A DNA stretch of 64,000 nt. Source: Phlebiopsis flavidoalba (lineage: Eukaryota; Basidiomycota; Agaricomycetes; Polyporales; Phanerochaetaceae). Positions within the stretch are counted from its first letter, which is position 1; every line of letters starts with the position of its first letter. The stretch is from positions 124,001-188,000 of the forward strand of contig JAOCPU010000012.1 of NCBI GenBank assembly GCA_035772785.1, in the 5' to 3' direction. Made by a program: the position numbers and the translations under genes. This document shows, one piece after another, positions 49,580-61,069 of this stretch. Under the pieces are notes generated by a model. That model was given only the letters and a program-made list of their open reading frames with translations, searched no databases and was not told the DNA's origin.

Positions 49580-50022
49580 CAGTCTCCGGATTCAGCATGT
49601 TGAGGTAAGGGCTGGGTAAGGGTGAGCGTCGGGCAGAACGCTGGAACTTGGACGCGACGATTGGTCAATCTAGAGGAATCGCTGGGATGGTGGCGGCCAC
49701 GCGAGAAACGGGAGAGAGAGCGGCTCTGCGAGACGCACACTCTCATTTGGCCCATTTGGACCGTTTCTGAGTCAGAATTTTGTACTCTCTTCGGAACACA
49801 CTGGGCACCAAATCAATGGTATCGTCCCATTTCGTCCAGAAAGAGCTGATTATTCTCTCGTCCATTCAGGCTATGAATTTCTGGGTGTTCACTCAAGTGA
49901 GCGTTACGGCCCGCTCGATATCATCCCACATAGTACATATATTGATTTTTTGAATTATATACGACTCAGTCTCCCCACCATAACACGACTGCGAAACAAC
50001 TGTGGAACGGCGAGCGAACAAC
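49580..50022. other. Intergenic, upstream of MED22
   Basis: About 440 bases between the hydrophobin 3 stop and the MED22 start. It should hold the MED22 promoter. The plus frame at 49622-49849 has no recognised content. Confidence 0.45.
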
Positions 50023-50479
50023 TCAGAGGCTGACTTGGGGATGCAGCCAACGCCAATCAAGCCACCCTACAGTAAGCAATTAGCCTCGTTATGTTTATTG
50101 TGTCACTGTATAGAACTCACGGCTTGGGTGTTGTCGCAGCACACAGCGTTGGAACTGGCATGCGTTGCCGCTGCCAACGCCGATGACGTTGATGGGCGAG
50201 CAGCCCAGGCCAACGAGGCCCGTGAGATCTCCAAGGCACGACGCCCAGGAGACCCAACAGCACGTTACTCGAGGCCGACTGCTCTGGTGACAAATGTTCA
50301 TGTCAGAAGTGGAATAGTGGTAACTATGTGGTGAAGTGACTGACCGTGATCGTTGAGTTGTCAGCATTGAATGCTGCCAGTGCTGCAAGAGGATCTGGCG
50401 AAACCTCGAGGGGCGTGGCGACACGCGAAGAAGTTCGAGGGAGAGCGAGCAGGGTAGCAGCGGGAAAGAAACTTCACAT
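50023..50479 (-). CDS. Class I hydrophobin (third of four)
   Basis: A hydrophobin leader begins at the ATG at 50479, where KFLS follows after a break; as read, the codon after ATG is TGA. The eight-Cys core reads SSCSTGSIQCCN, then LLGLLGVVLGDLTGLVGL and GCSPINVIGVGSGNACQ, AVCCDNTQA across a one-base shift, and GGLIGVGCIP. Introns fall at the same two positions as in the other hydrophobins. The last Cys is followed by CCCCAAGTCAGCCTCTGA; with two bases fewer this gives a short ending and TGA at about 50023, while the frame as read runs on about 30 codons. A TATA box lies about 75 bases upstream. Confidence 0.88.
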
Positions 50480-50550
50480 GGTTGGCTGGACTGGGTACTG
50501 GAACGACTGTGAGCTGTTCGACTGGGTGAGATCCGATCATGTGCGCTGCC

Positions 50551-50558
50551 CTTTTATA
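50551..50558 (-). promoter_or_regulatory. TATA box of hydrophobin 3
   Basis: The minus strand reads GGATATAAAAGGGCAG about 75 bases before the ATG at 50479. It is close to the box before hydrophobin 2. Confidence 0.65.
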
Positions 50559-50877
50559 TCCTTTTTTCACCAAGGCACTTTTTCCGCACCTTCCCACACT
50601 CATGACCCAGGTTTTCAATGGCTGTGGTGCGCACGGAGGCATGTTTAACATTGTATTGCACCCAGTGACACTTTCTATACCCGGCGACCATTTTGGCATC
50701 GACCCAACCACGTTGCATCAGGTTCTTGGACAGCCGCAGGTTCAATAGGTGATTTGGATCCGCCGACCGTTCTGATGGTGGTACTAACACCCGGTGTTTT
50801 GCTTTGCCCATAGGTAGCAACATATTTTCAAAGCCCGAGGTTTCGGGAGCGTAGCGGTTCCCTCGCACCCCCCCCCC

Positions 50878-50890
50878 CCCTGCGGTGCAG
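50878..50890. repeat. 13-base C run between hydrophobins 3 and 4
   Basis: Thirteen consecutive C in non-coding sequence, followed by TGCGGTGCAGC. One of six tracts of similar length. Confidence 0.88.
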
Positions 50891-51773
50891 CTGAAAGGGT
50901 GTTCGCCTCAGGCCTGGACCTATCGGTCTTAGATCGACGCGAGTGCATGGTGGTGCAACTATCACTGAGTTCCAGGTTGCTCCTGGCCGCGTAGTATCAT
51001 AATATCCGTTGCCCAAAACACAAGTCCGCTTCGTATCCGCCTTTGAGTTAGGCTTGAGGATTCGATTCCTGGGCGATCTGCAAAAACTGCTTAGCAGACT
51101 TGGTGTTGCTTCAGTCTGTGTGAACGGCAAGTGCTGAGGCGCCGCTGTCGTATGACAGGGCACCAAGCTGTGCCTTCGACGCTGTAATAACGACATACGG
51201 ATTGTCACCACCAACCATTTGACCCCGGCTCATCGTAGGGCCAAACGACGGCGCCGTATTCAGCACTTACCGTATGCCCAGAGCATGTGGATTAGCTTGT
51301 CTCCGCACAGTCGGGGATCTCCAAGCTCCTAAAAGGGGTAACTCTTCATTCTGGGTGAGTATATTCCATCGCTCTATGAATGTCTGGTTGGTCGGTAGAT
51401 GGCATTTTAAGCTTTCATTTCAGGTATCGTGAGAGCTCCAGATGAGACCCCTGGCTTCCCACTCAACTGATCGCGAGACTGCGCAATTTTCTTCCCCATT
51501 CAAGCAAAGGCAATATATCCATCACGACGGATCTTTTTCTTCCCGGCAGTGGATGAACGCTTTTGCCGCAGATTTGACTTTCCCCAGCATGCAAGTTCAA
51601 GAAGACCCAGTTGGCGTCGTAAAGTAACCGTGGGTGGTGGATTGATATTTTATCAGACAGGTTAAGTTCATCATGCCGAACAGCACCCGCGTTCAATCAT
51701 TCGATGGTACGTGTATACAGGCCAAGACCAAAGCGAAGGGGGTCAACGATCCCTACTAACTGACTCAAATCGC

Positions 51774-52260
51774 TCAGAGGGTAATCGGCAGTGCAGCCAA
51801 TGTTGATCAATCCGCCCTGAAGGAGAACCGATGAGTGCTAACGTCATGATATTTTCCGCACGATTATGCGCTCACCACAGCGCTGTTCTCGCAGCACACC
51901 GCATTGGTTGTTGGCAGAGCAAGCGTTGCCACTGTCCGATGTGACGCCGACAACGTTGACTATGGCGAGCAGTCCAAGCCGAGGAGACCAGTAATGGGCC
52001 CGCGAGAACACACCCAGGGAGACCAAGCAAGAGTTTCCCTCTTGCGCCGAGTCGCTCTAACAGTGTCAAAAGGCGAGATGTCAGTGTCTCGAACGAACAC
52101 TCGGTAACAAAACCGTGTTATTACCTGGATCAGCGTTGTGTTGTTGCAGCATTGGATGCTCCCCGTGCATTGCTGCACTGGGAGGCTGCCTGGCGCACTT
52201 CGAGAGGATGGCGACCGCAAGAAGAGGGAGTAGCGAGGATGGTACGGTGGTGAACTTCAT
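51774..52260 (-). CDS. Class I hydrophobin (fourth of four)
   Basis: The ATG at 52260 gives MKFTTVPSSLLPLLAVAILS, a good signal peptide. A one-base shift leads to SLPVQQCTGSIQCCNNTTLI, then an intron; LLGLLGVFSRAHYWSPRLGL is partly out of frame. The core continues GLDCS, NVVGVTSDSGNACSANNQ, AVCCENSAV after a one-base break, an intron, then GGLINIGCTA. Eight Cys are recoverable. Removing one base after GCC gives ITL and TGA at 51774, like the VTL endings of hydrophobins 1 and 2. More diverged than the other three. Confidence 0.88.
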
Positions 52261-54984
52261 CTTGCTTTGTGGCTGCTTGGAGTAGTTTGAACGGTGTTTC
52301 GACTGCAGAATCAGGTCCTCCACTGCGGCCCTTTTAGTACGTGCAGGACGAGCCGTAGAAGAGCACGCACGGCACCGTCGTACTCCTCGCCGTCCGGCAA
52401 AGTCTTTGTGCGACCACCACGTTACCATCTACGTTACCAATGCGTAGTCTGGACCGGAATAGCCCTCTCACACTCACGGCACCCCAGAAAATTAATGGAC
52501 GAGCCGCCCCCCGTGGCACAACACGAAGCATCAAGCCAGGTTCGCTCACATCGACGCTGATCTCGGCGGCACCGTAGCTGCCTTCGTGTCGTCCTTCACT
52601 GGACTCTTGGGTCGGGCGCGCGTGCTTCGGTGCGCTATTAGAAGTTTCCATGGCCTCGCAGTCGCCCTTCTTCACATTACAATTTGCTTAACTGCCACTC
52701 AACTGACCAGGTTTTTGCTGTTTCTGGGCTTTTATTCTACTCACCCCCGATATTGTGCAGGGATATCTTCAATCGGATGGCGGGGTCCAATCAGGCGACG
52801 GCAACTACGGCGAGGTCAAGATGCTCGTCAAGCCAATCGTGGTCCTCCTTTGTTCAAGTCAGTAATACAGTCGCATCTGCTTGTTCTTTGCTGATATTTC
52901 TCACGCGAAATTCATCACCCTTCCGCATGTCACGCTGTGATTCGTCAATTGAATAGTGTCCCCCACGGACGTCAAACATTGGCCGCGTCGTGGGCCCTGC
53001 GGCCGAACGCTTTTCTACAAGCGGAGAAAACATGGTGTCCAATCACCCGACACGGTGCTCCGCCTATGGCAGTTCGCGTTCAGGAACAAGATGTGATAAA
53101 TGAAAAACACGCCCCTGTGCCATGGTGCCGTGCGAAGCTGAACGTGCCACGGCCTTGATATCCATGACAGTCATGTTTACATTCATGGCACTTTTACAGA
53201 GTCAGTTGACTGTTTCGTAAAAAAGTAAAAGACAGAATAGCCTTGGCCGTCCCATGTGCCGAAGGAGTGGACGCTGAGGCGAGCCGGTATGTTTTCTTCA
53301 ACCAGGAACGTTCTCGGCACTTGATCCGCCGCGCGAAACATTTTGAAATCGCAGGTCGCAGGTCGGGGAAACACGCACAGGCCGATGGCCTGCACGCTGC
53401 GTTCTCACACAAATGAAGGGGCCTGGAGTTAACGAGCTCCTGAAGTCTTCTTTCTGCCCGCAGAGAGTAACATCCACTACCATCGAAGTATCCACGCCCT
53501 GATGCACTAGAACCATTTTAGCCATTTTTGCTCGCAGCTCGAAGGGCCTACGCCCGAGGATGAGTCAAAGAAGGTTTCGTTTTACGACCCCCCGGCCAGC
53601 CTCTCTCGTACTACATCCCGCGGACATCTCGTCGCAGTTTCAGCGGCAGCAATACTCGACAGATGAGCAATAATTTGCTGTGAGTATCCTGGTAAACGAT
53701 TTCTTCTTGAAAAATTATATTTCGTTCAACAATTCATGACTAATGGAAAAGGTCCGTAGACCTGTTTGATCCTTTGTGAGCCGCATGTCATGGTCACTCG
53801 AGCCCATGTACCAGAAGTAGTATGCTACAATACCATGTTGTCGGGCCGAAAAAGAGCAAAATATTCAGAACTCGAGCCTGACTGCTCCACTGCTTACTGT
53901 GTATTTGCACTCGTACACACGGGCGTAGCACGTACCGTCATTCAGCTACGCCACTTGAACACATTCCGAGATGTCGCCTTAGTGAGCAACTTTGGAAGTG
54001 AAATACTAAGATTGTATCCGTGTGCTGTTCCTTTCGACTCGGAGATCGCAACGAGGGACCATTGCAAATATGGCAAGGGTGCATGTATGATGCTCCAGTG
54101 CGTCGACTCAATGTAGGATATCCACAGCTGTCGGACAAGCTACTTCAATGCATGGAGCTCATGGTGCCAGCATTGGTCTGTGGCTTTACGGTGTCCTCGA
54201 AGACCGTGAAGAAGAGCTTTGCGTTGTCTTCTGCCAGACCCGAAAATGAAAATTCAGCGCCACGATATTCGATACATCGGAAAAACTTATCTAAACGATT
54301 GAATGGCGCGAGAGATCTAACAAGTGCAAATGAGTTGAAGACAATCCACTGTCTCGCGGTACAATTGCACGCGCTCTCTTCTTGATTTCCATGGACGCTT
54401 TCGAGCTTGACTAACACTCGCCTCCGACTCGAACACGCATCTAGACCCGTAATAGTCCTTCTAGGCGAATATCGCGCGGACGGAGATGTCGAGAGAGTCG
54501 CCACGGTCCGTATCGCGATGGAGATCTGCGGATGCATTAAGAGTATGCGAGACGGTACGTTTAGTACAACGTACGTGATTGTGCGCGGAAAAAAAGCTGC
54601 GCTTGCGCGTGTATAAGCTCACCGTAGTCACAAAGAAGTCAAACACGCTGCACGGGGTCTGCAGAATACCGTAAATAATACAATGATGTGGAGTTGAGAC
54701 GCGTCCTAGGATCGTATTAGCACCACCGCCCCTTGGAGGCCCGAGGAGCTCGAGATGGAGTCGGTTCGGATACAATGCTCCGGTCGAGTTTTCGTGTGTT
54801 GGGAAGAAGCTGAAGCGGCTCATTGCGGCAATGTGTGGATAGATGTAAAATGCGGCGAAGACGTCAAGTCATTTTTTTCCACGAAGCCGTGCTCAGGCAC
54901 ACAGTCCGGGCACTCCCCGTGTGGTTGGATGGAGACAAAGGACGAGCTTGAGAGCAAGTCGCCCAAACCAGCAGCCGTCGTAGG
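52261..54984. other. Spacer right of the hydrophobin cluster
   Basis: About 2.7 kb. No protein family was recognised. Minus-strand readings such as FDVRGGHYSIDESQRDMRKG near 52930 and HDWLDEHLDLAVVAVA near 52830 look protein-like and could be broken exons of one gene, but I cannot assign them. A minus frame at 54145-54537 and a plus frame at 53766-54116 are equally unassigned. Confidence 0.4.
52331..52340 (-). promoter_or_regulatory. Variant TATA-like box of hydrophobin 4
   Basis: The minus strand reads GTACTAAAAGGGCCGC about 72 bases before the ATG at 52260. It sits where the other hydrophobins have TATAAAAG, differing mainly by one base (TACTAAAAG). Confidence 0.45.
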
Positions 54985-55135
54985 TCAGGAGAGCCGTCGG
55001 CCATAGAAACGTCCCGGAGTCAAGGCGTTTCTTGCGATGAGCTTCCCATGCCCTCGTTGTCCCATATCCACTAGGATGGAGGATAGTGCAACAAATACAC
55101 CTGAAAATACTACAAATATGAGAAAAAGAGCATGA
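54985..55135 (-). pseudogene. Possible remnant of a membrane-protein exon
   Basis: The minus strand reads a strong membrane helix, LFLIFVVFSGVFVALSSILV, then DMGQRGHGKLIARN and ALTPGRFYGRRLS before TGA at 54985. Upstream, YEWYNMTRKRDSQENVLNG is in a neighbouring frame. It could be an exon of a membrane protein, intact or decayed. I could not match it to DUF6533, DUF6534 or DUF6535. Confidence 0.25.
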
Positions 55136-58100
55136 GATCACCATTGAGAACATTCTCTTGAGAGTCTCTTTTGCGAGTCATGTTATACCATTCGTACGCG
55201 CAGCACATCACGTGTGCGCGATACACAGCCCCTGATCATCTGCCGAAAAGCAAATAACAGTGAGGTGGGGGACACGGTCTTGTCGGTGAATACCCCCATC
55301 AGCGGACAATCTGTGGCAATCGCTATGAGTACGACCCACTGTTCGACGCTACATTTTGCAAATTTTTTGCCGAATGACTGGAACAAAAAGGCGCTAAGCT
55401 GACCCATCATCTAGCAAAAAATGCTGTGAATACTATGTCGGATTCTGTATCGATTTGGCAAAATCTGACCTAGATATTTGACATGAGTTGCTGTCGTCAT
55501 TCGTGAAAGGTACCCTGGACGACGTACTCACTGTCGTCACTTGGTAGATTTCGAGTAGCCTACTCGTGGTTATCATTCTCAAGTACCTGGGAATTAATTG
55601 TTGAGCGTGCATCAGACGGCACGACGTCTGTCCGATTGCGGTTTGTCTCCGAGCACACGAGCCGAGATGTCAAATAAGCATGCGAACTCTAACGCCAAGT
55701 CGCCCTTTGCAAGGCGAGCTGGGGGTGCTTTGCGCGTAGCCATCAGTGAACCAAGCTTGTGCAAGGCGAAGCGAATAGTGCGACAAGATAAGACTCAACG
55801 ACGACGACGAGAGTCAACACAGCAAAATAAGGATACACATCAAACGAGAGGATGGCGCCCGAATTGACTGGCGACAACTTGGCTCCGGATACGCCCGGGC
55901 TGTGGTAAGGAACAAGTCAAGTCTAATTCCAGATCGCACGCCAGAGTCGACGAATATTACATCATGTGCGACACATGCCACCCTCGACAACGCTCCAGCG
56001 TGGCGTTGCCAGGCACTGCGAACTCCAACTCACTCGACTGATAATCTGACGTCCATTATGACACGCTGTGCATCCATCGACTAACTACCGCATTCAGCGC
56101 CCAAGAACGGTAGTCCCGCACAACTTGCAACGCTTCGTATTTCCCAACGTTGACGACCCTAGCGGTGTCCAATCCAACGACCGCAAGAATGTCTTGACCT
56201 AGCCTCTCGGCTAGGACTTATTTTGACCTGATCGAACGCCCGCATGCGCAGACGCGCACCATTGATTCATGCAGATGCAAACCCCAAGGTTCACCGTCGT
56301 CAACCGTCGGGCAATGCGCACTGCGACAGTTGCTCCCCGAAAGCGCAGGCCAGCCATAATCTACCACGGTTGCGCTTGCCGGATGCGCACAAGTTGACGG
56401 CCGAAACGGTGAGCGTGGCGGGAGGTGTGGAGGAAAGAAACATTCAGCCACGGGAAGCGGGGGACCCAGTGGAACACCGGGATGTTGAGTGGCTCAAGGT
56501 TGGTGTCAAGGTTGCGTAGGGAATTGTTGACGTAGTATCCTGGAGGTTTGCTCAGAGAGAGATACCCCGGTCAGGAGGAGCGCACGTGTCGACGCAGCAT
56601 GATGATAGTGTCCATTGTCCATTTGAGGACATAACGCTGTGTACAGTCTTGGCTGCAATCTTCGATGGTCAGAAAGTCTAACGCGGACGTGTGGCGGAGG
56701 GAGCACAGTAGGTTGCGTTGCGGAGTAAGGGTAGTCTTCCGGGTACGTACGACCAGAGAGTCGCGATGTGTCGGAAATGGGAGAGGGGACTGCTAGAATG
56801 GTTGCGGTCTTGTAGCTTTTCATTGTGGATTTGCAGCTATTGAACGTCTTTCTATTCGACGCGTAGTGCGAACGCATATGGCGGACGATACTGGCCATCG
56901 ACAGTCGCGTAGAATCAGAGAACGTAGACGGGGCAATGCATCGACAATCTGCGAACAGACTTTACCGCAGTCAAAAAAAACGTCCTCGATCTCTTGCACT
57001 CCAGGCGAGGGATAGCGAAGGGAAATGATATACTGAGAAATTCAATTGCTCTCCCAATGCGCGGAGTCGCATTGCATATGGGAAAGCGAGAAAGTCAGAA
57101 AAATGTAAGCACAATCATCCGTACGCGGGAGGAAGAGCCTCTTCCAAGCCGTGTTCATCGTGTACATACGACCGCGGCGCCATATACTTGGGATGAGGAG
57201 GCCAGTTTAGTGCGCTGGAAAAGAATTTGCTGCAAGCGAGACTCGAACGCAATCCAGTGGCTTGCATACGAGCCGAGCACTGTCCACCCCTGATGTGTCG
57301 ACATCATTGTCATCGTGGTAAATGGTCGATGACGATATCGCACCTGTAGTACTCTTGAGGAAGTAGGGGACTTGCATAGGTGGTGAAAGTACTAGATAGG
57401 ATCGTAGCTTCAAGTCGTAAAATCTTCCAGCGAACAAGTAAGCATGCACATTGAGCCAGGGCTTACACGATGAACAACTCCCAGCGGCGCATCGTGCGCA
57501 GAAAGTTGGGGAGCGCGACCATCATTGCGCCAAACCTAAGTTTTTTATAGTGCTTCCCAGCAGACCTAGCATTAAGGATTGCACATATTCGCCCGGTCGC
57601 AGAAACGGAGCGCACGAAGAGCACAGCGTTTGATTTTGCTTGCCACTGCCTTCGCTCGGCCCCGCTTCGCCACCATGTTTCACAGCGGGCCACGCCAGAA
57701 GCGTATGCGACTCTAGCGACTCAGCGCTACACATGTCTATACGCGCCTAAATGCGCAACAAGGACAGCACCTATACCAGCCTGTCAGCTTACTATAGTTT
57801 GCAATAAACGCTTAAGTGTAAGGCCAGACTGTTACTAAGCGTCATAGTCCATGGTTTGACAACAGGCTGGCATCGCGAGGCCGAGAAGAAGGGCGTGTAA
57901 GGACGCGCCCGTTGACTACGAGCCCTGTAGGACGTCGTAGCCATGATGCCTTCAGTGGAGGGCGATGGTTCCCTTTTTACTTGCACGTGTATTTACTGCA
58001 ATTGAGCGGTCAACATATAACTTCCGTATATCGCATACTCACCGGTCGCACTGGGGCATGTGTTGCCGTATCGCCATACTGTCTGGAATTTTACTGTGGT

Positions 58101-58761
58101 CCCCAGCGACTACTGCATGGAGCTCGAACTCGTTTGGAGAGTAGACCCTAAGGATTGAAAACGGTGTAATGCCCCGAGCCATTCCCAACAAGATATCTCC
58201 CAAGGAGGAGATGATTCACACAGTTTCAACTACATGTCATCGTATAGCCTGCAGACAAATCGGCAACCGGAGGAAAGTCGTGCGCTTTTGCATCTACCAC
58301 GCGACTATCGCACGCGGGGAGACCCTTGGGTTTATGACGATATAGCCGAGTGACCAGGATGCTGTCACCTATAACGTCTGCGCTGCGACTCAATGTTCAA
58401 GTGGATAGATGAGATGCACAAGCATGTAAATATATACCATGCTGTTCAATGCGGCATGGCAAACATTAATACCAGTCGTCATTCCCCTGACATTGTCTTG
58501 CATAGGCAGATCCAGCTTAACTCGTAGATCTCAATATACTGATGCAAAACGACATGTGACGCCGCTTAGAGATGATGATTGATGCTTGACGCTGGAGTAC
58601 AATTACAACATTGGCGTTGATCAAATGGCAGAATGCAAGTAGGTTTCAGTCCATCCAGGACTTGACAGAGTTTACGACACAGAACAAACGACGACGGGTG
58701 CGAAGTTCCCGGTTGAAACCAGAGTACTTCTGGTAATCGGCTTGTCTTCGCGCATCCGACG
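55136..58761. other. Gene-poor stretch
   Basis: About 3.6 kb without a recognised gene. The minus frame at 56506-56898 includes KSYKTATILAVPSPI, which resembles a secretion leader, but nothing after it matches a secreted family. A minus reading near 57450-57560 (MMVALPNFLRTMRRWEL) is also protein-like but isolated. 58150-58760 has no open frame worth noting. Confidence 0.4.
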
Positions 58762-59340
58762 CTAAATAGTGCGAACGCGTTGCTTTAGTGGCCCGCTATG
58801 TCCTCGTCCCTTTCATAGGTAGCTTCGTAAGCGTCCACTGCGTTTCCCTCGCCTTTGGTCGCACCTTTGGGAGTAGACGTCGGAAGCATCGTCCTTGCCG
58901 TGCCTCTTCTTACATGCTCCACATCTCACTCTGGAGACTCCTCGGAGTCTCTCCACGGTGTGTTCTGACGCGGATCAGCCTATGAAGAGATGTGAGAAAT
59001 GCCCGCGGCATAGAAGGATGGAGACATACCTTGACGGCGGCCTCCGAATGGTTTGTTGGCTGCAAGCATACTCATTCAGCCCGGTGCGATTTCTTGATAG
59101 TGCGTGGGAAGTTTCGTGTGTGTGATCTTCTCATGCGTTACGCTGCTTCTCGATCTATGCAAGGACCTAACACAAAGTGATGTGTGAGTACGCGCGGTGC
59201 CAAAACGTGCAAATTCGACACACCTCTGGGTCATTGTCGTGGACAGTACTCGAGTACCCTGAGCGACAGCGGGCGGTGGCGAGAGACAGGGGCGGTGGCG
59301 GCGACGCCTGAGAGCAGTGCCGAGTTCCGATGGTGTACAT
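58762..59340 (-). CDS. Conserved small protein, probably mitochondrial (HDNDPEV motif)
   Basis: I recall this as a conserved fungal protein without a named function. The ATG at 59340 gives MYTIGTRHCSQASPPPPLSL, then ATARCRSGYSSTVHDNDPEV; an SST or SSTVHDNDPEVLE segment following a basic leader is typical of the family. After an intron the text reads EKQRN, RTGLNEY and SEAAVK, split over frames. The final exon has EHVRRGTARTMLPTSTPKGA and AYEATYERDED, then GPLKQRVRTI and TAG at 58762. The order leader, DNDPEV, NEY-SEAAVK, YERDE-GPL matches the family ending. Several one-base breaks are present. A mitochondrial location is an inference from the leader. Confidence 0.62.
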
Positions 59341-60107
59341 GGTGGTGGTAGTGAACTCGCGGTGTTTCAGAAGATGAGGACGAGATAGAGAAGGGTTTGG
59401 TGGAATATTGCAGGTGGGCGAGGTGGTGGTGGTGAGAGACAAGTTAAGGAAACAGGCCGGTTTTGACCATGGCGGCGACGGTTGGCGAAAGCGGAGCGAG
59501 AAGACAGGCGCTGACGTCATTCGCGCTGTGAGGACGAGCGACGGGAGCACATCATGAGCCCATGGGGCAATGATGTCACCCAATTGTGGACTGGATCTTG
59601 ACTCTTTCGTGATCGAAGGTATGTTCTCGGCCGTGCGGCGTGAGACCGACCGCCGTGAATATTAACTTCGGAAAATCGACAACAAGTCTAAGTCTGCTGT
59701 CAACCGCGTCGAATAAGTCTACAAATCGTCCTACGCACAATACTATTCTCTACTCTTTTCCTTCAGGGCCGACCAAAACCTTCAGCTCTTCGCAAACTAC
59801 CGCCTGACTCATCGCGGTCCCACGCGCGACCCTAGCAAACCCTGTCCAGCGACCCATTGGAGGCACCTGGTCTCCACGGGTGGATGCCTAGAGCAGCCGG
59901 GCTCTGTGGCCGTGGCTTCGAGGTTGCAGCGAAGGGCATCTCATTGAGTCTTGGAAGCTTGACGTTTGAAGCAAAATGGGGATGGGTGGATTTTGGGTAG
60001 GGACAGTAGGCCCTGAGCTCCATGCTCCATGTCCGCGTGGCGGCCCAACCCGTTGCTCGTTCTACGTATAATGAGAGGTGGGGCGTTGTTCTATCCTGCA
60101 CGGGGTT
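59341..60107. other. Intergenic, upstream of the 58762 gene
   Basis: About 770 bases. The minus frame extends upstream to 59583 but reads low-complexity Pro/Thr-rich sequence and is probably untranslated. A minus frame at 59832-60101 lies downstream of the LYR gene stop and has no family content. Confidence 0.45.
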
Positions 60108-60596
60108 TTACTGGCGGTCGTCAACCTTGGCTGATGTCTTCTTTGTGTCGTCAGGGAATGGGTCAGAAAAGGAGTTGTCAGGATACATCCTCTTCAGATG
60201 TCGGTACTTTCGCAATGAGTACAACGCAAGCGTTTCTGTCCATAAATTTAGTCCCAAGGATGGTAAATGATTGCTGCGCTCGTACCGTTACGAATGTACT
60301 CTCCGAGCTTGATGGCTCTCTCTATCTCATCCTTATCTCGCAAAGCACGATTCTCTGCAAAAGAAACAAGAGAATCTCAGCTTAGGCAATTTTAAACAAT
60401 ATCGCACAACACTCACTCTCAAACAAACCTCTCAACTTTCCATGGAAATTGTACCTATCCACCACCAGCATTAATCGTGTGACTCTTATACCGCAACACA
60501 GTAGCACACTTACGAAGGATCTGGATAGTCCCGTCCCAACCGGTGCAGCTCCTTGTACAGCGCAAGCACACGCAATCTAGTTGCTTTGTCCGCCAT
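60108..60596 (-). CDS. LYR-motif protein, ETFRF1/LYRM5-like
   Basis: Small mitochondrial LYR protein; family members bind acyl carrier protein and regulate electron-transfer flavoprotein or iron-sulfur assembly. The ATG at 60596 gives MADKATRLRVLALYKELHRL, then GRDYPDPS; LYK and the GRDYP motif are characteristic. After an intron YNFHGKLRGLFE, after another ENRALRDKDEIERAIKLGEY, then IRN, and a last exon ETLALYSLRKYRHLKRMYPD and NSFSDPFPDDTKKTSAKVDD, ending RQ and TAA at 60108. Unusually for this window, the exons read without frame breaks. The match to ETFRF1 is by pattern (LYKxLxxxGRDYP, RKYRHLKRMYP-like end). Confidence 0.88.
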
Positions 60597-61069
60597 GGTT
60601 CCTTCAACATAGACGTTACGGGTGGGTAGTGGTGAGAGTGAGTTCACAAAACCAGGCTAACTCTACAACGAGGGACGGCAGGTCGGCCAGGCCGGCAGGA
60701 GACCCCGGATACCGCGGTTATATTTTGATAGACGCTTGTGGTCAGATCACTCAACGCGTGACCGTGACAATAACGCGTCGTCATCGACGCGTCCGAATTT
60801 TATTACTCAAGGAGCACAGGTAGTCTCCCAAAGGCAGACGGTGTTAACAGCGGAGAGTAAGCACAGACTCGCTTGGATTAATGGTGCTCTCAAGTTCGCG
60901 AAACGTTGCTTTCGACGAGTGGAGATATTTTATGACTCTGTTTCCACAGATAAACGGTAGGAGTTTTGTAGAGGAAAGAATCCTTTATTTGATTCGATAG
61001 TTCCCAACATACAAATTTACATCCAAAAATACCAGGAAAACCCCGAGGTTCGAAATGCTAACCGTACGC
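60597..61069. other. Intergenic, LYR protein promoter
   Basis: About 470 bases between the chitinase stop and the LYR-protein ATG. Plus-strand frames at 60581-60960 have no family motif. Confidence 0.45.

Larger units (their letters stand above)
50480..51773. other. Spacer between hydrophobins 3 and 4
   Basis: About 1.3 kb without a recognised gene. It begins with the hydrophobin 3 promoter and includes a 13-C run. Minus-strand frames at 50554-50868 and 50828-51214 show no family motifs. Confidence 0.45.

Noticed and set aside
51055..51080. GGATTCGATTCCTGGG resembling a tRNA B box
   Set aside because: No A box or cloverleaf upstream, and no CCA-side pairing.
56506..56898. Possible cerato-platanin or lipase start (KTATILAVPSPI)
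   Set aside because: Only the leader is suggestive. The following sequence lacks the Cys and Gly patterns of either family in all three frames.
57225..57260. Possible tRNA T-arm (GACTCGAACGC on the plus strand)
   Set aside because: No matching A box or acceptor stem could be folded upstream within tRNA distance.
59167..59240. VCRICTFWH resembling a RING-CH zinc finger
   Set aside because: It is intron read-through after HDNDPE; splicing to the next exon restores the small conserved protein, and no further Cys/His ligands follow.
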